The notes: generated by a model from the sequence alone, not told the origin. A DNA stretch of 64,000 nucleotides from DASSBG01 sp963800395 (GCA_963800395.1 CAWDBD010000018.1:1-64000); one strand, 5' to 3'. Numbered from the stretch's first letter, positions 27,501-36,484 are shown. Translations and numbers: made by a program.

Positions 27501-27936
27501 GATCGTTGGCCCTGTCAACTTCCGGATGCCGCGCCTGCAAGTCCGTCAGCCAGCGCGGCAATTCGGGCTTGAACAAGGCCGGTTCTGCCTGGCTTTGCGC
27601 TTCGGTCCGGTCCAACTGGGCCAGCGCATGCTGTCTGCCGAAGTGCATCATGGCGGCCGCGTGCTTGCAAGCGGCACCGACCGGGCAACTGCAGTCGCTG
27701 TGCAACACCAGCCAGTCATCGTCCCACTTGCATTCGATGCGGCAGCGGTAGACGTGCTGTCCGCTGCCTCGGATGCGGCCTGTCAGTGCCACTTGGTCCC
27801 GGACGCCGTCATCCACAAGCAGCTCCAGTACCCGACCTTGCTCGGCATAGGCGACGCCGCGCGAACACATGCCGTCATCGAAGTTCGATTCCCAATCAGC
27901 AAGGCACAGCGTCTCGAACAGTTCGGTGGCGTTCAT
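24532..27936 (-). CDS. SWIM zinc-finger SNF2-family DNA helicase/translocase
   Basis: Superfamily 2 ATPase of 1134 residues. The N-terminus has a SWIM zinc finger, CSCPVGAACKH (CxC...CxH), at about residue 85, followed by about 550 residues of family-specific sequence. The SNF2 core begins TLRAYQREGLAWL. It contains Walker A in DDMGLGKT, Walker B as DEAQ in LLVLDEAQAIKNP, TGTPLEN, and helicase motifs V and VI in SLKAGGVGLNLTAADTVIHY and QATDRAHRIGQ. The start MNATELFETLC at 27936 was chosen because the SWIM domain follows normally, although its ribosome-binding site is weak. It overlaps the ERCC4-nuclease gene by 4 bp. A DNA-repair or anti-invader role is possible but unproven. Confidence 0.93.
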   Translation of the reverse strand: MNATELFETLCLADWESNFDDGMCSRGVAYAEQGRVLELLVDDGVRDQVALTGRIRGSGQHVYRCRIECKWDDDWLVLHSDCSCPVGAACKHAAAMMHFGRQHALAQLDRTEAQSQAEPALFKPELPRWLTDLQARHPEVDRANDLSAWERWLETFHADHAAYEQQDDRREFGVLLRAGDKVSVSGHRLLACPAWLRPAKSRAHHKGMVDPKAVTPDAQWGAVPTPPGGWPVEVAIALASLGPCRHTQIGALRWAWITSRHEEHALEQLLDRYPVWYERGSKPIQRGPDLPLQINWQSDSRGNQRLVAALPDRALLLHGSRLWYVDKQAGQYGHVQGDARLLDRIRYAPTLHPEHAAALRQRLRAPGLATGLPVPSEFKPPVTIRAKPFPTLHLRVETAPDWQASHRLAVARLTFDYNGIHISPGHAAMPVVRHLHQGKLFDIHHDMATEADARKRLEALSFVTIRELYQFRFEPGQCEPGELVVRPQAHQPPLSPEASQATLRQLAAAGFHVDYADDFPHDELVEIEDWHADIETSGNAWFDVSLGIDVGGERIDLLPILRRVLADPGFPRHPAKGEKTNAVHRVLIDENRSVEIPLTRLRALIEPLLEWLEGDEDLRLHRSQAPALRQLADDSGLTWRGGEALRAQLQLLARARRSASAPRGFKATLRAYQREGLAWLDFLGSTGLGGILADDMGLGKTVQVLAHIVAARQRKQLQAPVLVVAPTSLVGNWRDEAARFAPRLKVLVIHGPDRADCYDDIPDHHLVITTYPLLPRDRDKLIETRFSLLVLDEAQAIKNPRSQAAQVVREIPAERRLAMTGTPLENHLGELWAQFDAVEPGLLGGQRQFTRLYRTPIEKHGDGDRQQRLNRRVGPLLLRRRKDQVLKELPAKNEIVRSLELEGDQRSLYETLRLAQHRRVQQTIKERGLAQSGIVVLDALLKLRQACCDPRLVKLPSAKKVKASAKLDALLQLVDGLLAEDRRILLFSQFTEMLGLIETALKKRRIDYQTLTGQTPGTKRAALVKRFQDGKAPVFLISLKAGGVGLNLTAADTVIHYDPWWNPAVEAQATDRAHRIGQDKPVFVYRLIAAGTVEEKIQAMQARKADLARAVLEGGASQRLRFDEADLAELFAPL

Positions 27937-28128
27937 GTCTCGGCCTGGGCCACAAGTCCGGATGCAAAGCACACATTTTCGCATGGCTGTGGCTGCGCAT
28001 GCGACAGCCCTGATGACGGTCATGAAAATCACGGCGATCACGGATATGGCGCGCAGCCACCGAACCCCGTGGCAGTGGAAGGGGATTCACGCGACAATAA
28101 GCGGTTTCCGAATCCCCGAGAGTCTGCC

Positions 28129-30360
28129 ATGTCGACACCCAAGATCATCTACACCCTGACCGATGAAGCTCCGTTTCTGGCAACGCAGTCGTTTCTGCCG
28201 ATCATCGATGCCTTTACCGACAAGGCCGGAGTGGCGCTGGAGACCCGGGATATTTCGCTGGCCGGGCGCATCCTGGCGCAGTTTCCGGAGCTGCTGAAAG
28301 ACGATCAGAAGGTATCCGACGACCTGGCCGAACTGGGCAAACTGGCCAGGCAGCCGGAGGCCAACATCATCAAGCTGCCCAATATCAGTGCCTCACTGTC
28401 CCAGCTCAAGACGGCCGTGCGCGAACTTCAAGGTAACGGCTTTGCCCTGCCGGAGTACCCCGACGAACCGTCCAGCGACAGCGAGCGTGACATCAAGGCG
28501 CGCTACGACAAGGTCAAGGGCAGCGCGGTCAATCCGGTCTTGCGTGAAGGCAATTCCGACCGCCGCGCGCCGAAGTCGGTCAAGGACTATGCACGCTCTC
28601 ACCCCCACCGCATGGGTGCCTGGAGCAATGAGTCGAAAACCCACGTGGCCCACATGGATGCCGGCGACTTCCTGGCTACCGAACAGTCAAGCACCATGAA
28701 GCAGGCGGACACGCTGAAGATCGAGCTGTTCGCAACGGACGGCTCCAGTACCGTGCTCAAGGATGGCGTGGCGGTGCAGGACGGCGAGATTGTCGATGCG
28801 GCCGTGATGAGCCGCAGGGCGCTGGCAGAGTTCATCGATGCGCAGATCGATGACGCACGCAACAAGGGCGTGCTGTTCTCGGTGCACTTGAAAGCCACCA
28901 TGATGAAGGTCTCCGACCCCATCATCTTCGGCGTGGTGGTCAACGAGTTCTACCGGGATGTGCTGGAAAAGCACCACGACGCGCTGGCCGAAATAGGCTT
29001 CAGCCCGGACTATGGTATCGGCGACCTGTATGCGCGCATGGAATCGCTGCCACAGGAGAAACAGGATGCGATCAAGGCCGATATCGACGCGCAGTACAAA
29101 CAGCGCCCGCAGCTGGCCATGGTCAATTCCGACAAGGGCATCACCAATTTGCACGTGTCCTCGGACGTCATCATCGATGCCTCGATGCCGGCCATGATCC
29201 GCGACTCGGGCAAGATGTGGGATGCCGATGGTGAACGTCAGGATGCCAAGGCCATCATTCCCGATCGCAGCTACGCAGGGATCTACCAGGCCGTTATCGA
29301 GGACTGCAAGGCCCACGGTGCATTCGATCCGGCGAGCATGGGCAGCGTGCCCAATGTCGGCCTGATGGCGCAGAAGGCCGAGGAATACGGTTCGCACGAC
29401 AAGACCTTCCAGGTGCCTGCCGAGGGCACCGTCAAGGTGAGCACCCAGGACGGCAAGGTGATTTTCGAGCACGCCGTGGAGAAGGGTGACATCTGGCGCA
29501 TGTGCCTGGTCAAGGACGCGCCGGTGCAGGATTGGGTCAAGCTGGCCGTCAATCGTGCGCGCGCCAGCGATACACCCGCAGTGTTCTGGCTTGATCCCGC
29601 CCGCGCCCACGACATGCAGTTGCAGAAGAAGGTCGAGCAGTACCTCAATGAGCAGGACACGGACGGCCTGGATATCCGCATCCTGTCACCGATCGAGGCC
29701 ATGAAGCTGTCGCTTGAGCGCATTCGCGCCGGCAAGGACACCATCTCGGTCACCGGCAACGTGCTGCGCGACTATCTGACCGACCTGTTCCCGATCATGG
29801 AGTTGGGCACCAGTGCCAAGATGCTCTCCATCGTGCCATTGATGGCCGGCGGCGGCCTGTTCGAGACCGGCGCCGGAGGCTCGGCACCCAAGCATGTGCA
29901 GCAGTTTGTGGAGGAAGACCATCTGCGCTGGGATTCGCTGGGCGAATTCCTGGCCCTGGCCGCGTCACTGGAACACCTCGGGGGACACTACGACAACCCG
30001 CGTGCCGGCATTCTCTCGCGCACCCTGGACCAGGCTACCGGGCGCCTGCTGCAGAGCAACAAGTCGCCTTCGCGCAAGGTTGGTGAACTGGACAATCGCG
30101 GCAGTCATTTCTACCTGGCCATGTATTGGGCCGAGGCGCTGGCGGCGCAGGATGAGGATGCCGAGCTGGCCAAGGCATTTTCGGGGTTGGCCGAGCAACT
30201 GGCTGCCAACGAGTCGCAAATCATCGATGAGCTCAACGCCGTGCAGGGGCACAAGGTCGACATCGGCGGTTACTACCAGCCGGACCGCGAGCGCGTCAGC
30301 GATGCCATGCGCCCAAGCCAGACCTTCAACGACGCGCTGACGGCCCTGGCCCGGAGCTGA
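28129..30360 (+). CDS. icd: Isocitrate dehydrogenase, NADP-dependent, monomeric type
   Basis: TCA-cycle enzyme converting isocitrate to 2-oxoglutarate with NADPH formation. At 743 residues it is the monomeric class, not the smaller homodimeric Icd. Family hallmarks are IIYTLTDEAPFLATQSFLPI at the N-terminus, SAVNPVLREGNSDRRAP, MKQADTLKIEL, HLKATMMKVSDPIIFG and ETGAGGSAPKHVQQF. The ATG at 28129 fits the family start. The frame remains open far upstream because of GC bias, but that part is antisense to the SNF2 gene. It is divergent from that gene, with 192 bp between starts. Confidence 0.97.
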   Translation: MSTPKIIYTLTDEAPFLATQSFLPIIDAFTDKAGVALETRDISLAGRILAQFPELLKDDQKVSDDLAELGKLARQPEANIIKLPNISASLSQLKTAVRELQGNGFALPEYPDEPSSDSERDIKARYDKVKGSAVNPVLREGNSDRRAPKSVKDYARSHPHRMGAWSNESKTHVAHMDAGDFLATEQSSTMKQADTLKIELFATDGSSTVLKDGVAVQDGEIVDAAVMSRRALAEFIDAQIDDARNKGVLFSVHLKATMMKVSDPIIFGVVVNEFYRDVLEKHHDALAEIGFSPDYGIGDLYARMESLPQEKQDAIKADIDAQYKQRPQLAMVNSDKGITNLHVSSDVIIDASMPAMIRDSGKMWDADGERQDAKAIIPDRSYAGIYQAVIEDCKAHGAFDPASMGSVPNVGLMAQKAEEYGSHDKTFQVPAEGTVKVSTQDGKVIFEHAVEKGDIWRMCLVKDAPVQDWVKLAVNRARASDTPAVFWLDPARAHDMQLQKKVEQYLNEQDTDGLDIRILSPIEAMKLSLERIRAGKDTISVTGNVLRDYLTDLFPIMELGTSAKMLSIVPLMAGGGLFETGAGGSAPKHVQQFVEEDHLRWDSLGEFLALAASLEHLGGHYDNPRAGILSRTLDQATGRLLQSNKSPSRKVGELDNRGSHFYLAMYWAEALAAQDEDAELAKAFSGLAEQLAANESQIIDELNAVQGHKVDIGGYYQPDRERVSDAMRPSQTFNDALTALARS

Positions 30361-30377
30361 GCTGACACGCGTGCCGA

Positions 30378-30398
30378 GGCCCCTGTCACGCAGGGGCC
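30378..30398 (+). terminator. Possible terminator hairpin after icd
   Basis: GGCCCCTG (30378-30385) and CAGGGGCC (30391-30398) form a perfect 8-bp stem 17 bp after the icd stop. No T-run follows, so it may stabilise the 3' end rather than terminate on its own. Confidence 0.4.
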
Positions 30399-30515
30399 AG
30401 CACGATACTGCAACGGATCGGCGGATTGCCGTGTTATCCGCGGCGGCGCCGCGAGTGCAGCACGACCCATTGCGCTGCGCTAGGATATTCCTCGCCAACA
30501 ACGGGACATGGCGAG

Positions 30516-33149
30516 ATGAGCAAGCAGGAGCGGTCGACCGGCGCACTGCCGGCGGCAGCCATACGCGAGCAGTTGCAGCGGATGCTGGTGCGGCCGCCGT
30601 TCTTGCGCTCGCCGGTGCTCAGCCGATTTCTGGCGCATGTGGTCGAGCACGCGCTCGGCTCCGATGGCCCGCCGCTGAAGGAATATGCGATCGGCCTGGA
30701 GGTGTTCGATCGGCCGGATGATTTCGACCCGCGCATTGACACGATTGTGCGGGTGCAGGCGCGGCGCCTGCGTGCGGCGCTGGTGCGCTATTACAAGGGT
30801 GAAGGCCGCAGTGACGCCTTGCGCCTGAGCATGCCCAAAGGCCAGTACGGTATCCAGGTTCGGCATTGTGACGAAGTGCCGGACGACGAAGTGCTCGAAG
30901 ACGAGCGCTCGGATCAGCCCCGAGGACCCGCGTTTGCCGCCGCACCCCTGCCAGCCGCGCGTACGCCGCTGATAGGTCGCGAATCCGAGCTCGATACTCT
31001 GCGCTCCATTCTTGAGAATGATGATGTACGCATGCTCACGATCAGCGGCGTGGGCGGTTCGGGCAAGACACGCCTGGCTCTGGCCGTGGCGGATGCCGTG
31101 GGCGCGGCCTATCCAGGTGGCGTGCTGTTTCTTGATCTGTCCGCGGTGACCGAACGCGCCGTGCTGATGAACATGCTGGCGGACGGATTCAATGCCCGTC
31201 ATGTCCATGGAATCACGCTGTTGCAGGCCATTGTCCAGAGCGTGCGCGGCAAACTGTTAGGGCCCCTGTTGCTGGTGATGGACAATATGGAGGGCGTGCT
31301 GGATGCCGCCGACGTGCTCGGCGAGCTGCTGGATGCCTCGCCCCTGCTGACGATCCTCGCGACGAGCCGGGTGGCCCTGTGCCTGTATGGCGAGCATGAA
31401 TTTCCCCTGTCACCGCTGGCTGTTCCCGATCAGAGTCAGTACAGCGATGATGAGGGCCTCGCCGCGGTGCCGGCCGTGCAGCTTTTCCTGATGCGTGCCG
31501 CGGCGGCCAATCCGCGTGCGGAATTCGAGGGGCACATGGCCGCACTGGCTGAGTTGTGCGTGCGCCTGGATGGTTTGCCGCTTGCGATCGAGCTGGTTGC
31601 GGCGCAGGCGACCATGCTGACCCCGGAACAGATGCTGCAGCGCTTCACCGGTCACCTGGACCTGCCCGAGAACCCGGCCCGCGATGCGCCGTCGCGCCAG
31701 CGCACGCTGCGCCGGACCATCGACTGGAGCTACGACCTGCTTGATGAAGCCGGCTGTCGTGCGCTGCGGCGCCTGTCCGTTTTTGCCGGCGGCTTTACCC
31801 TGGAGGCGGCCGAAGCCGTGGCCGATGCCGACGGCGATTTGGGTGCCGACCTGATGCCTGCGTTGAATACCCTGGTGGCCATGGGCCTGGTGTATTTCCG
31901 CAGCGATGCCGACGAGCCGCGCTACGCGATGCTGGAGACGTTGCGTGCCTACGGCCAGGAGCGGCTGGCCGCGAACAACGAAAGTGACTCGGTGCGCAAG
32001 GCGCATGCCGCCTATTGCGTGGTGCTGGCCGAAGAAGGCGTGGGTGCCTTGAATGCGGCGCAACGCGAGCGATGGCTGACACGCTGCGACCTCGAGCAGG
32101 AAAATTTTCGCCTGGCCATTGAATACCTGCTTCGCCACGGACCGCAGGTCTGGGCCCTGCGCCTGGGCCATGCCCTGTTTGGGTATTGGGAGCGGCGCGA
32201 GAAGCTGAGTCAGGGCGGTCGCCTGCTTGAGCGCATCACGCAGACCGTAAGCCCGGAGACCGACATTGCCTTGTGGGGCAAGGTGAGCACGTTCACCGCA
32301 ACCCTGGTGACCTATCAGAGCGGGCAAGTCGCCGCGCGCGGGCATTTTCAGCGTTTGCTGACTCTCTATCGCCGTATTGGCGACCCGCGCGGCGAGGCGG
32401 CCATGCTGACCTCGATTGGTGTGGCGGAAAAGTTGATGGGTGAGTATCGCAATGCACGCGAGTGCTTCGCACAGGCATTGGAGCTGTGCCGGCGCATCGG
32501 CGACGGTGCCGAGACAGCAGCATGCCTCAGCAATGTGGCCGAATGCGACGCGAGCCTGGGCAATGCGCAATCGGCGCTGGAAAGCCTGACTCAGGCACGC
32601 GCATTGTTCCTGGCAGAAGACCAGGTGGCGGCAACCTGGTGTCTCAATCACCTGGGGGACCTTGCGCGGTCCTCGGGCGACTTCGACCAGGCGGCGGAGC
32701 TCTATCTGAAGGCCGAAGCCGAGTTCAGCCGGCTCGGTGACCGCTGGGGCATGGCACGCTCACTGGCTGATCGCGGCCGTCTGGCGCTCGATTACGGCAA
32801 TCTGCACGAAGCCGGGCTCCTGCTGTTGCAGGCGCTGGCATCGTTCAATGCACTGGGGCATCGGCGCGGGATGGCCACCGTTGTCGTCAGTCTGGCGGCG
32901 CTTGCCTTGTCTGCAGGGCAGAAGGAGGAATGCATCCGTCTTTGTGCGGCGGCGGAATGCTGGCGTGCCGATGTCGGCTTCGCGACGCGCCAGGATGATC
33001 TGGAATACCAGCAGAAGCTGCTGGCTCAAGCTGGATTGGAGCCGGCCGTAGTCCGGGGTCTGCAGGCTGCCGGCGTCGACATGACGGCGGCCGAAGTCAT
33101 CGATGTCACGCAGGATGTTCTGGCTACAATTCCGCAACCCGAAGACTGA
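30516..33149 (+). CDS. STAND-type ATPase regulator with N-terminal wHTH-like domain and TPRs
   Basis: Protein of 877 residues. Residues about 20-115 match the domain often found at the start of TPR and adenylate-cyclase-like regulators (SPVLSRFLAHVVE, LKEYAIGLEVFDRPDDFDPR, DTIVRVQARRLRAALVRYY). A STAND ATPase follows: TPLIGRESELDTLRS, Walker A GVGGSGKT at 178-185, Walker B LLLVMDN, ILATSR and GLPLAIEL. The C-terminal third is a run of tetratricopeptide repeats (for example YRNARECFAQALELCRRIGD). By family it should be a signal-sensing switch that oligomerises on ligand binding. It has no cyclase or effector enzyme domain, so output may be DNA or protein binding. The start at 30516 has a weak ribosome-binding site. 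Confidence 0.85.
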   Translation: MSKQERSTGALPAAAIREQLQRMLVRPPFLRSPVLSRFLAHVVEHALGSDGPPLKEYAIGLEVFDRPDDFDPRIDTIVRVQARRLRAALVRYYKGEGRSDALRLSMPKGQYGIQVRHCDEVPDDEVLEDERSDQPRGPAFAAAPLPAARTPLIGRESELDTLRSILENDDVRMLTISGVGGSGKTRLALAVADAVGAAYPGGVLFLDLSAVTERAVLMNMLADGFNARHVHGITLLQAIVQSVRGKLLGPLLLVMDNMEGVLDAADVLGELLDASPLLTILATSRVALCLYGEHEFPLSPLAVPDQSQYSDDEGLAAVPAVQLFLMRAAAANPRAEFEGHMAALAELCVRLDGLPLAIELVAAQATMLTPEQMLQRFTGHLDLPENPARDAPSRQRTLRRTIDWSYDLLDEAGCRALRRLSVFAGGFTLEAAEAVADADGDLGADLMPALNTLVAMGLVYFRSDADEPRYAMLETLRAYGQERLAANNESDSVRKAHAAYCVVLAEEGVGALNAAQRERWLTRCDLEQENFRLAIEYLLRHGPQVWALRLGHALFGYWERREKLSQGGRLLERITQTVSPETDIALWGKVSTFTATLVTYQSGQVAARGHFQRLLTLYRRIGDPRGEAAMLTSIGVAEKLMGEYRNARECFAQALELCRRIGDGAETAACLSNVAECDASLGNAQSALESLTQARALFLAEDQVAATWCLNHLGDLARSSGDFDQAAELYLKAEAEFSRLGDRWGMARSLADRGRLALDYGNLHEAGLLLLQALASFNALGHRRGMATVVVSLAALALSAGQKEECIRLCAAAECWRADVGFATRQDDLEYQQKLLAQAGLEPAVVRGLQAAGVDMTAAEVIDVTQDVLATIPQPED

Positions 33150-33194
33150 CAACTCGCGGCTGATGGCACCATCGCAGTCTGTCCGTCCGGCGAT

Positions 33195-33500
33195 CTACGC
33201 GGCGCTGCCGCCTGCCGATTTCCCGGGTCCGTGAACCCCGTCGGACTTGAGCAGGCTGCGCACGGCCGAAACCCGGTCACAGGGCATGCCGGCCTTGCGT
33301 GCATGCTCACGGATCAGGCTTTCGTCGGGGGCAAAGTAGATGCAGTAGACCTTGTCATCGGTGACGAAGCTGTGGATCCACTGGATATCCGGCCCCAATT
33401 CATCCAGCGCGCTGTTGCTACTTCTGACGGCCGCTTCAAGCTGCTCCCTGCTCATCTGGCCTGCGCCCGGAATGTCGCGTTCAATCACAAACTGTGCCAT
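33195..33500 (-). CDS. DUF4242-family small protein
   Basis: Protein of 101 residues starting MAQFVIERDIPGAGQMS. It matches DUF4242, a ferredoxin-like-fold family: ELGPDIQWIHSFVTDDKVYC, then YFAPDESLIREHARKAGMPC. Some members are annotated as nickel-binding. The function here is not known. The ATG at 33500 is preceded by GAGGAGA, a strong ribosome-binding site, so the longer upstream frame was rejected. It lies convergent with the STAND ATPase gene. Confidence 0.85.
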   Translation of the reverse strand: MAQFVIERDIPGAGQMSREQLEAAVRSSNSALDELGPDIQWIHSFVTDDKVYCIYFAPDESLIREHARKAGMPCDRVSAVRSLLKSDGVHGPGKSAGGSAA

Positions 33501-33634
33501 GTGTTTTCTCCTCGTGTGCCTGCGGTGGCGTGCCATCTCGCGTCGGGCCCAGTGTCGCAGAAACGTGCAGCGCGCAAGTGAAATTCCGGAAAACGCCGTG
33601 CGCTGCCCGGATGGACAGCGCACGGTGCAAGCCG

Positions 33635-34228
33635 CTACGCATCCGGATCGTAGTACTCGCAGCTCACGTCAGGGTTCCAGGGTGCGAACATCCCGGACCG
33701 ATTGTGCTTGAAGGCCCATACGTGCAGCTCGTAGTGAGGGGGCAGCGCGTTGCGATTGGGCGCGTCGCTGAAAAACAGGTGCTGGCCCTCCAGTATCGGG
33801 ACCGAGCCAACCCCGTTCTCGGCTTCCCAGGCGTCCTTGATCACGACATACTCGGCCGCGACCAGCTTCATGCTGCCCCAGCGAGTCGGCTCGTAAACCA
33901 GAATTTCCGGGGTGCTCGCATCCAGCATGCCATCGAAGATGCCGTTTGACGGGTCGCTGAACAATAGATCCGGCCGCACATAATGTACGCCCATGGCACC
34001 GCCATTCGGGCCGCTCATGCACCCGGTCGCCAGCACGTAGCCGTCATCCATGGCCACGTGCAGGTTCTGGTATTTCGAGACATTGTCCAGCACCGTCTTG
34101 ACGATGCCAATGGCACCAAAGTGAGAGTTGGTTTCGTTGTTGCTGACCTGGCCTTCACCAGCCACCGCAGCGGCCGAGGCGCACAGCCCGGTCAGGGCAA
34201 TCGAAAGTACAAGTTTCTTGGCATTCAT
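33635..34228 (-). CDS. Secreted protein of unknown function
   Basis: Protein of 198 residues. Its signal peptide is MNAKKLVLSIALTGLCASA with probable cleavage after AVA. The mature part has two Cys residues (GCMSGPNGG and SCEYYDPDA) that could form a disulfide, and Trp/Tyr-rich stretches such as YELHVWAFKHNR. I recognise no domain. AAGGAGA gives a good ribosome-binding site for 34228. It begins a group of exported proteins reaching to 37.6 kb. Confidence 0.75.
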   Translation of the reverse strand: MNAKKLVLSIALTGLCASAAAVAGEGQVSNNETNSHFGAIGIVKTVLDNVSKYQNLHVAMDDGYVLATGCMSGPNGGAMGVHYVRPDLLFSDPSNGIFDGMLDASTPEILVYEPTRWGSMKLVAAEYVVIKDAWEAENGVGSVPILEGQHLFFSDAPNRNALPPHYELHVWAFKHNRSGMFAPWNPDVSCEYYDPDA

Positions 34229-34435
34229 GGCAGATCTCCTTGGAGTCAGGGGGCGGCCATCCCATCGCAATCGCATCAAGGCGCCCGCTACGGAATGGTC
34301 AACGACATCCTGCGCCGCCACCCGGCGCCCATGTCAGTGACATCGCGCATTTCACCGTGAAGCGCCAGGTGTCACTTTTGCGGGGATTCATGCGGGCGGA
34401 TAGTGGCGACACCTGCCGAAGAGGAGGAGATCGAC

Positions 34436-35221
34436 ATGTTCAAGCACAGCGTGAAGCCATGCTTCGGGTGGCGCGGGACCGCGTCGATAGAGGCATTGAG
34501 AAACGCCACGCTGGGGACGGTGTTGCTTGCCCTTTTCACGGTACTGTCGCTGGCAGCGTGTGCATCGGGCGCGGGTGTTACCGAATCTGATATTGCGTCG
34601 GCAGACCCGGCTATCGGCAAAGCCTTCGATCTCGGCAAGACCGAGCCTGGGCCGGTGGTTTGTGACAAGCTCCGTGAGCAATGCAAGGCCGAAAACGCGC
34701 TTCGCATCAAGGCTCTGGGCGCGTGCACGTTGCAGGCGAGATCAGAAGTAGAGCACTGCAAACTCGGCTGTGGTTGCGGGCCCGAACCGGATGGCAATGC
34801 GGAGCCTTTCAAGCATGCCTATTGGGTACGCTGCACAACGGGGCAGAGTCGGTGTGAGTCCCAATGTGAAATCGAGTACGGTCACAGTTGCGACGCGCTG
34901 CCGAAACCAGAAGCCTGCGCCCCGCCGATTGCAGCCACGTGTAGTAGGTGTGCTGATCACCCGGTCGCGCGTGTCAAGACCTGCACCTGGCCCGCATGGC
35001 CACCGAACCACCCGCCCGGCTCACCCGTGGTAGTGCCTTGCGACAAGGACTGGTCCTGGGCCGGAACCGGTGCCTGCTCGGCATGCCGGGCGCAGGCCAT
35101 CAGCGAAGTCCAGCTTGGCGAGCAGACCTGCCAGTGTCAGTACCCGGATTCACAAGCCGCCGGAAAGCCGTGGCTACGCACGTGCCACTTCAAGCCGCAG
35201 CTGCCCGAACTGACGCCTTGA
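34436..35221 (+). CDS. Cys-rich putative lipoprotein
   Basis: Protein of 261 residues with a late, long signal region and a lipobox-like LSLAAC near residue 42, followed by an Ala/Ser-rich stretch. The mature part carries about 20 Cys residues in closely spaced pairs (CKLGCGCGP, SRCESQCEI, CSACRAQ, CQCQY), suggesting many disulfides or a metal-binding fold. No family is recognised. GAGGAGGAGA precedes the ATG at 34436. The next gene, a GEVED protein, starts 20 bp after the stop, so the two are probably cotranscribed. Confidence 0.75.
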   Translation: MFKHSVKPCFGWRGTASIEALRNATLGTVLLALFTVLSLAACASGAGVTESDIASADPAIGKAFDLGKTEPGPVVCDKLREQCKAENALRIKALGACTLQARSEVEHCKLGCGCGPEPDGNAEPFKHAYWVRCTTGQSRCESQCEIEYGHSCDALPKPEACAPPIAATCSRCADHPVARVKTCTWPAWPPNHPPGSPVVVPCDKDWSWAGTGACSACRAQAISEVQLGEQTCQCQYPDSQAAGKPWLRTCHFKPQLPELTP

Positions 35222-35241
35222 CCAGCTTGGGAGGTATCAAT

Positions 35242-36060
35242 ATGAATGCTGCATGGCGAGTCGCCATCGCATCGGGTCTGATGTTCTTGATCTCGCACAG
35301 TGCGTCGCGGGCAGATACCGGCTTTCCCCAGCCGTACTGCCAATGGGGCACTTCAAACGCCGCGCCCATCACGCATGTCGATTTTGCCGGCTTCGTCCAT
35401 AACAGTGACGAGAGCAGCAATGCGCTCGCGCTGGAGGATTTCAGGGTGGTTACCGGCTCGGTCGTCGCAGGTGATGCGCCGGGCATTTACGTGGAGGCCA
35501 GGAGTGGAGGCGGATTTCCACCCTATCCAATACGCGTGGCCGTCTATTTCGATTGGAACCGGGACGGCGATTTCGATGACAGGGGAGAAGACTTCGACCT
35601 GGGCTGGCTACAGGGCGGCGGCAGCGGTGGCAGCCAGTCCGGCACGATCAAAATGCCGGTTGAGGTCGCCGACGGCGCCACCCGCAACCGCATCGCGCGC
35701 CTGCATATTGTCTGGAGGCGCACCGGAGATGGGCCCGAGCTGGCACCGCCCCGGAGTTATCATTCTCACTCACTGATGCTACCGGAACCCTTGCGCCGAT
35801 TGGTTTGACGCGTCAAGTCGAAGGCGGCTGGGCAATCGATGCCTTAAATCCACCTGTGGATGCATCATTTTATTTGCGAATGCAGGGACAAAGGAGCTTG
35901 GGTTCCAATGCCGGCTCAAGCGGTATGGTCGCCGCCACTCGTCAGTTTCACCTCACCGCTGCCGACTTCAGCGGAGGCGACACCAAATTTGCCGATGGTT
36001 TCATTTGAAGGGGGTAACGGTCGATCTGAGTCCATTCGGTTTCGGGTGTATGCAGGGTAG
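35242..36060 (+). CDS. Secreted GEVED-domain-like protein (frameshifted)
   Basis: Exported protein of about 270 residues when frames are joined. A signal peptide (MNAAWRVAIASGLMFLISHS) is followed by a GEVED-like beta-sandwich: APITHVDFAGFVHNS, then VAVYFDWNRDGDFDDRGED, a Ca-binding-like Asp-rich loop typical of this extracellular module. The first frame stops at 35808. A second frame, open from about 35742, continues plausibly with ATGTLAPIGLTRQVEGGW. It ends in TGA at 36006-36008, where a third frame adds EGGNGRSESIRFRVYAG to 36060. Two indels (near 35750 and 36003) therefore seem to break one gene. Decay and sequencing error are both possible. GGGAGGT supports the start. Confidence 0.6.
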
Positions 36061-36061
36061 C

Positions 36062-36484
36062 TCAACGCAGATTTCTGCTGACACCCATGCGCGGGAGGGA
36101 GGCAATGCACGGTGTATGCGGCCTTGTTGGAATGCTTCTTGTACGTCGTGCCGCCGCTGCTTTGCCAATTGACGACCATTTGCACCAAGCCCCTGCGGGT
36201 CTTGCCGGGTGCGCCTCTGACGGAACGCAACACGTGCGATGGCACGGCCTTTTCTTTTTCGCGCCCCCGCGGAAGCTCTCGCCCTGGGTAACGCCAATGA
36301 GCCTTGGCTTCCTGAATCGCGGCGCGCGGGGGCGAACGTCCGGCAAGCCAATCTCCGCGTGGCAAATGCCGTCGACGAGATTATCGTCGGATACATCGAC
36401 CTCGCTCTGGACTGTACGTGCGTTGGCCTGGCAGGTGCCGGCGAATAGCGGTAGACAGATCAGGGTGCTCAGATGGAATTTCAT
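36062..36484 (-). pseudogene. Probable degraded CSLREA-type secreted protein gene
   Basis: The minus-strand ATG at 36484 has a strong GAGGAG site and begins a signal peptide, MKFHLSTLICLPLFAGTCQA. The next segment, SEVDVSDDNLVDGICHAEIG, resembles the CSLREA module. The expected AAIQEANA-like block appears (AAIQEAKAH) only in a neighbouring frame, so an indel breaks it. The remaining sequence to 36062 resembles no family in any frame. It converges on the GEVED-like gene. It is either a decayed gene or one damaged by sequence error. Confidence 0.35.

Noticed and set aside
27376..28128. Upstream in-frame extension of icd
   Set aside because: It would add about 250 residues antisense to the SNF2 gene. 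Monomeric isocitrate dehydrogenases begin at the chosen ATG.
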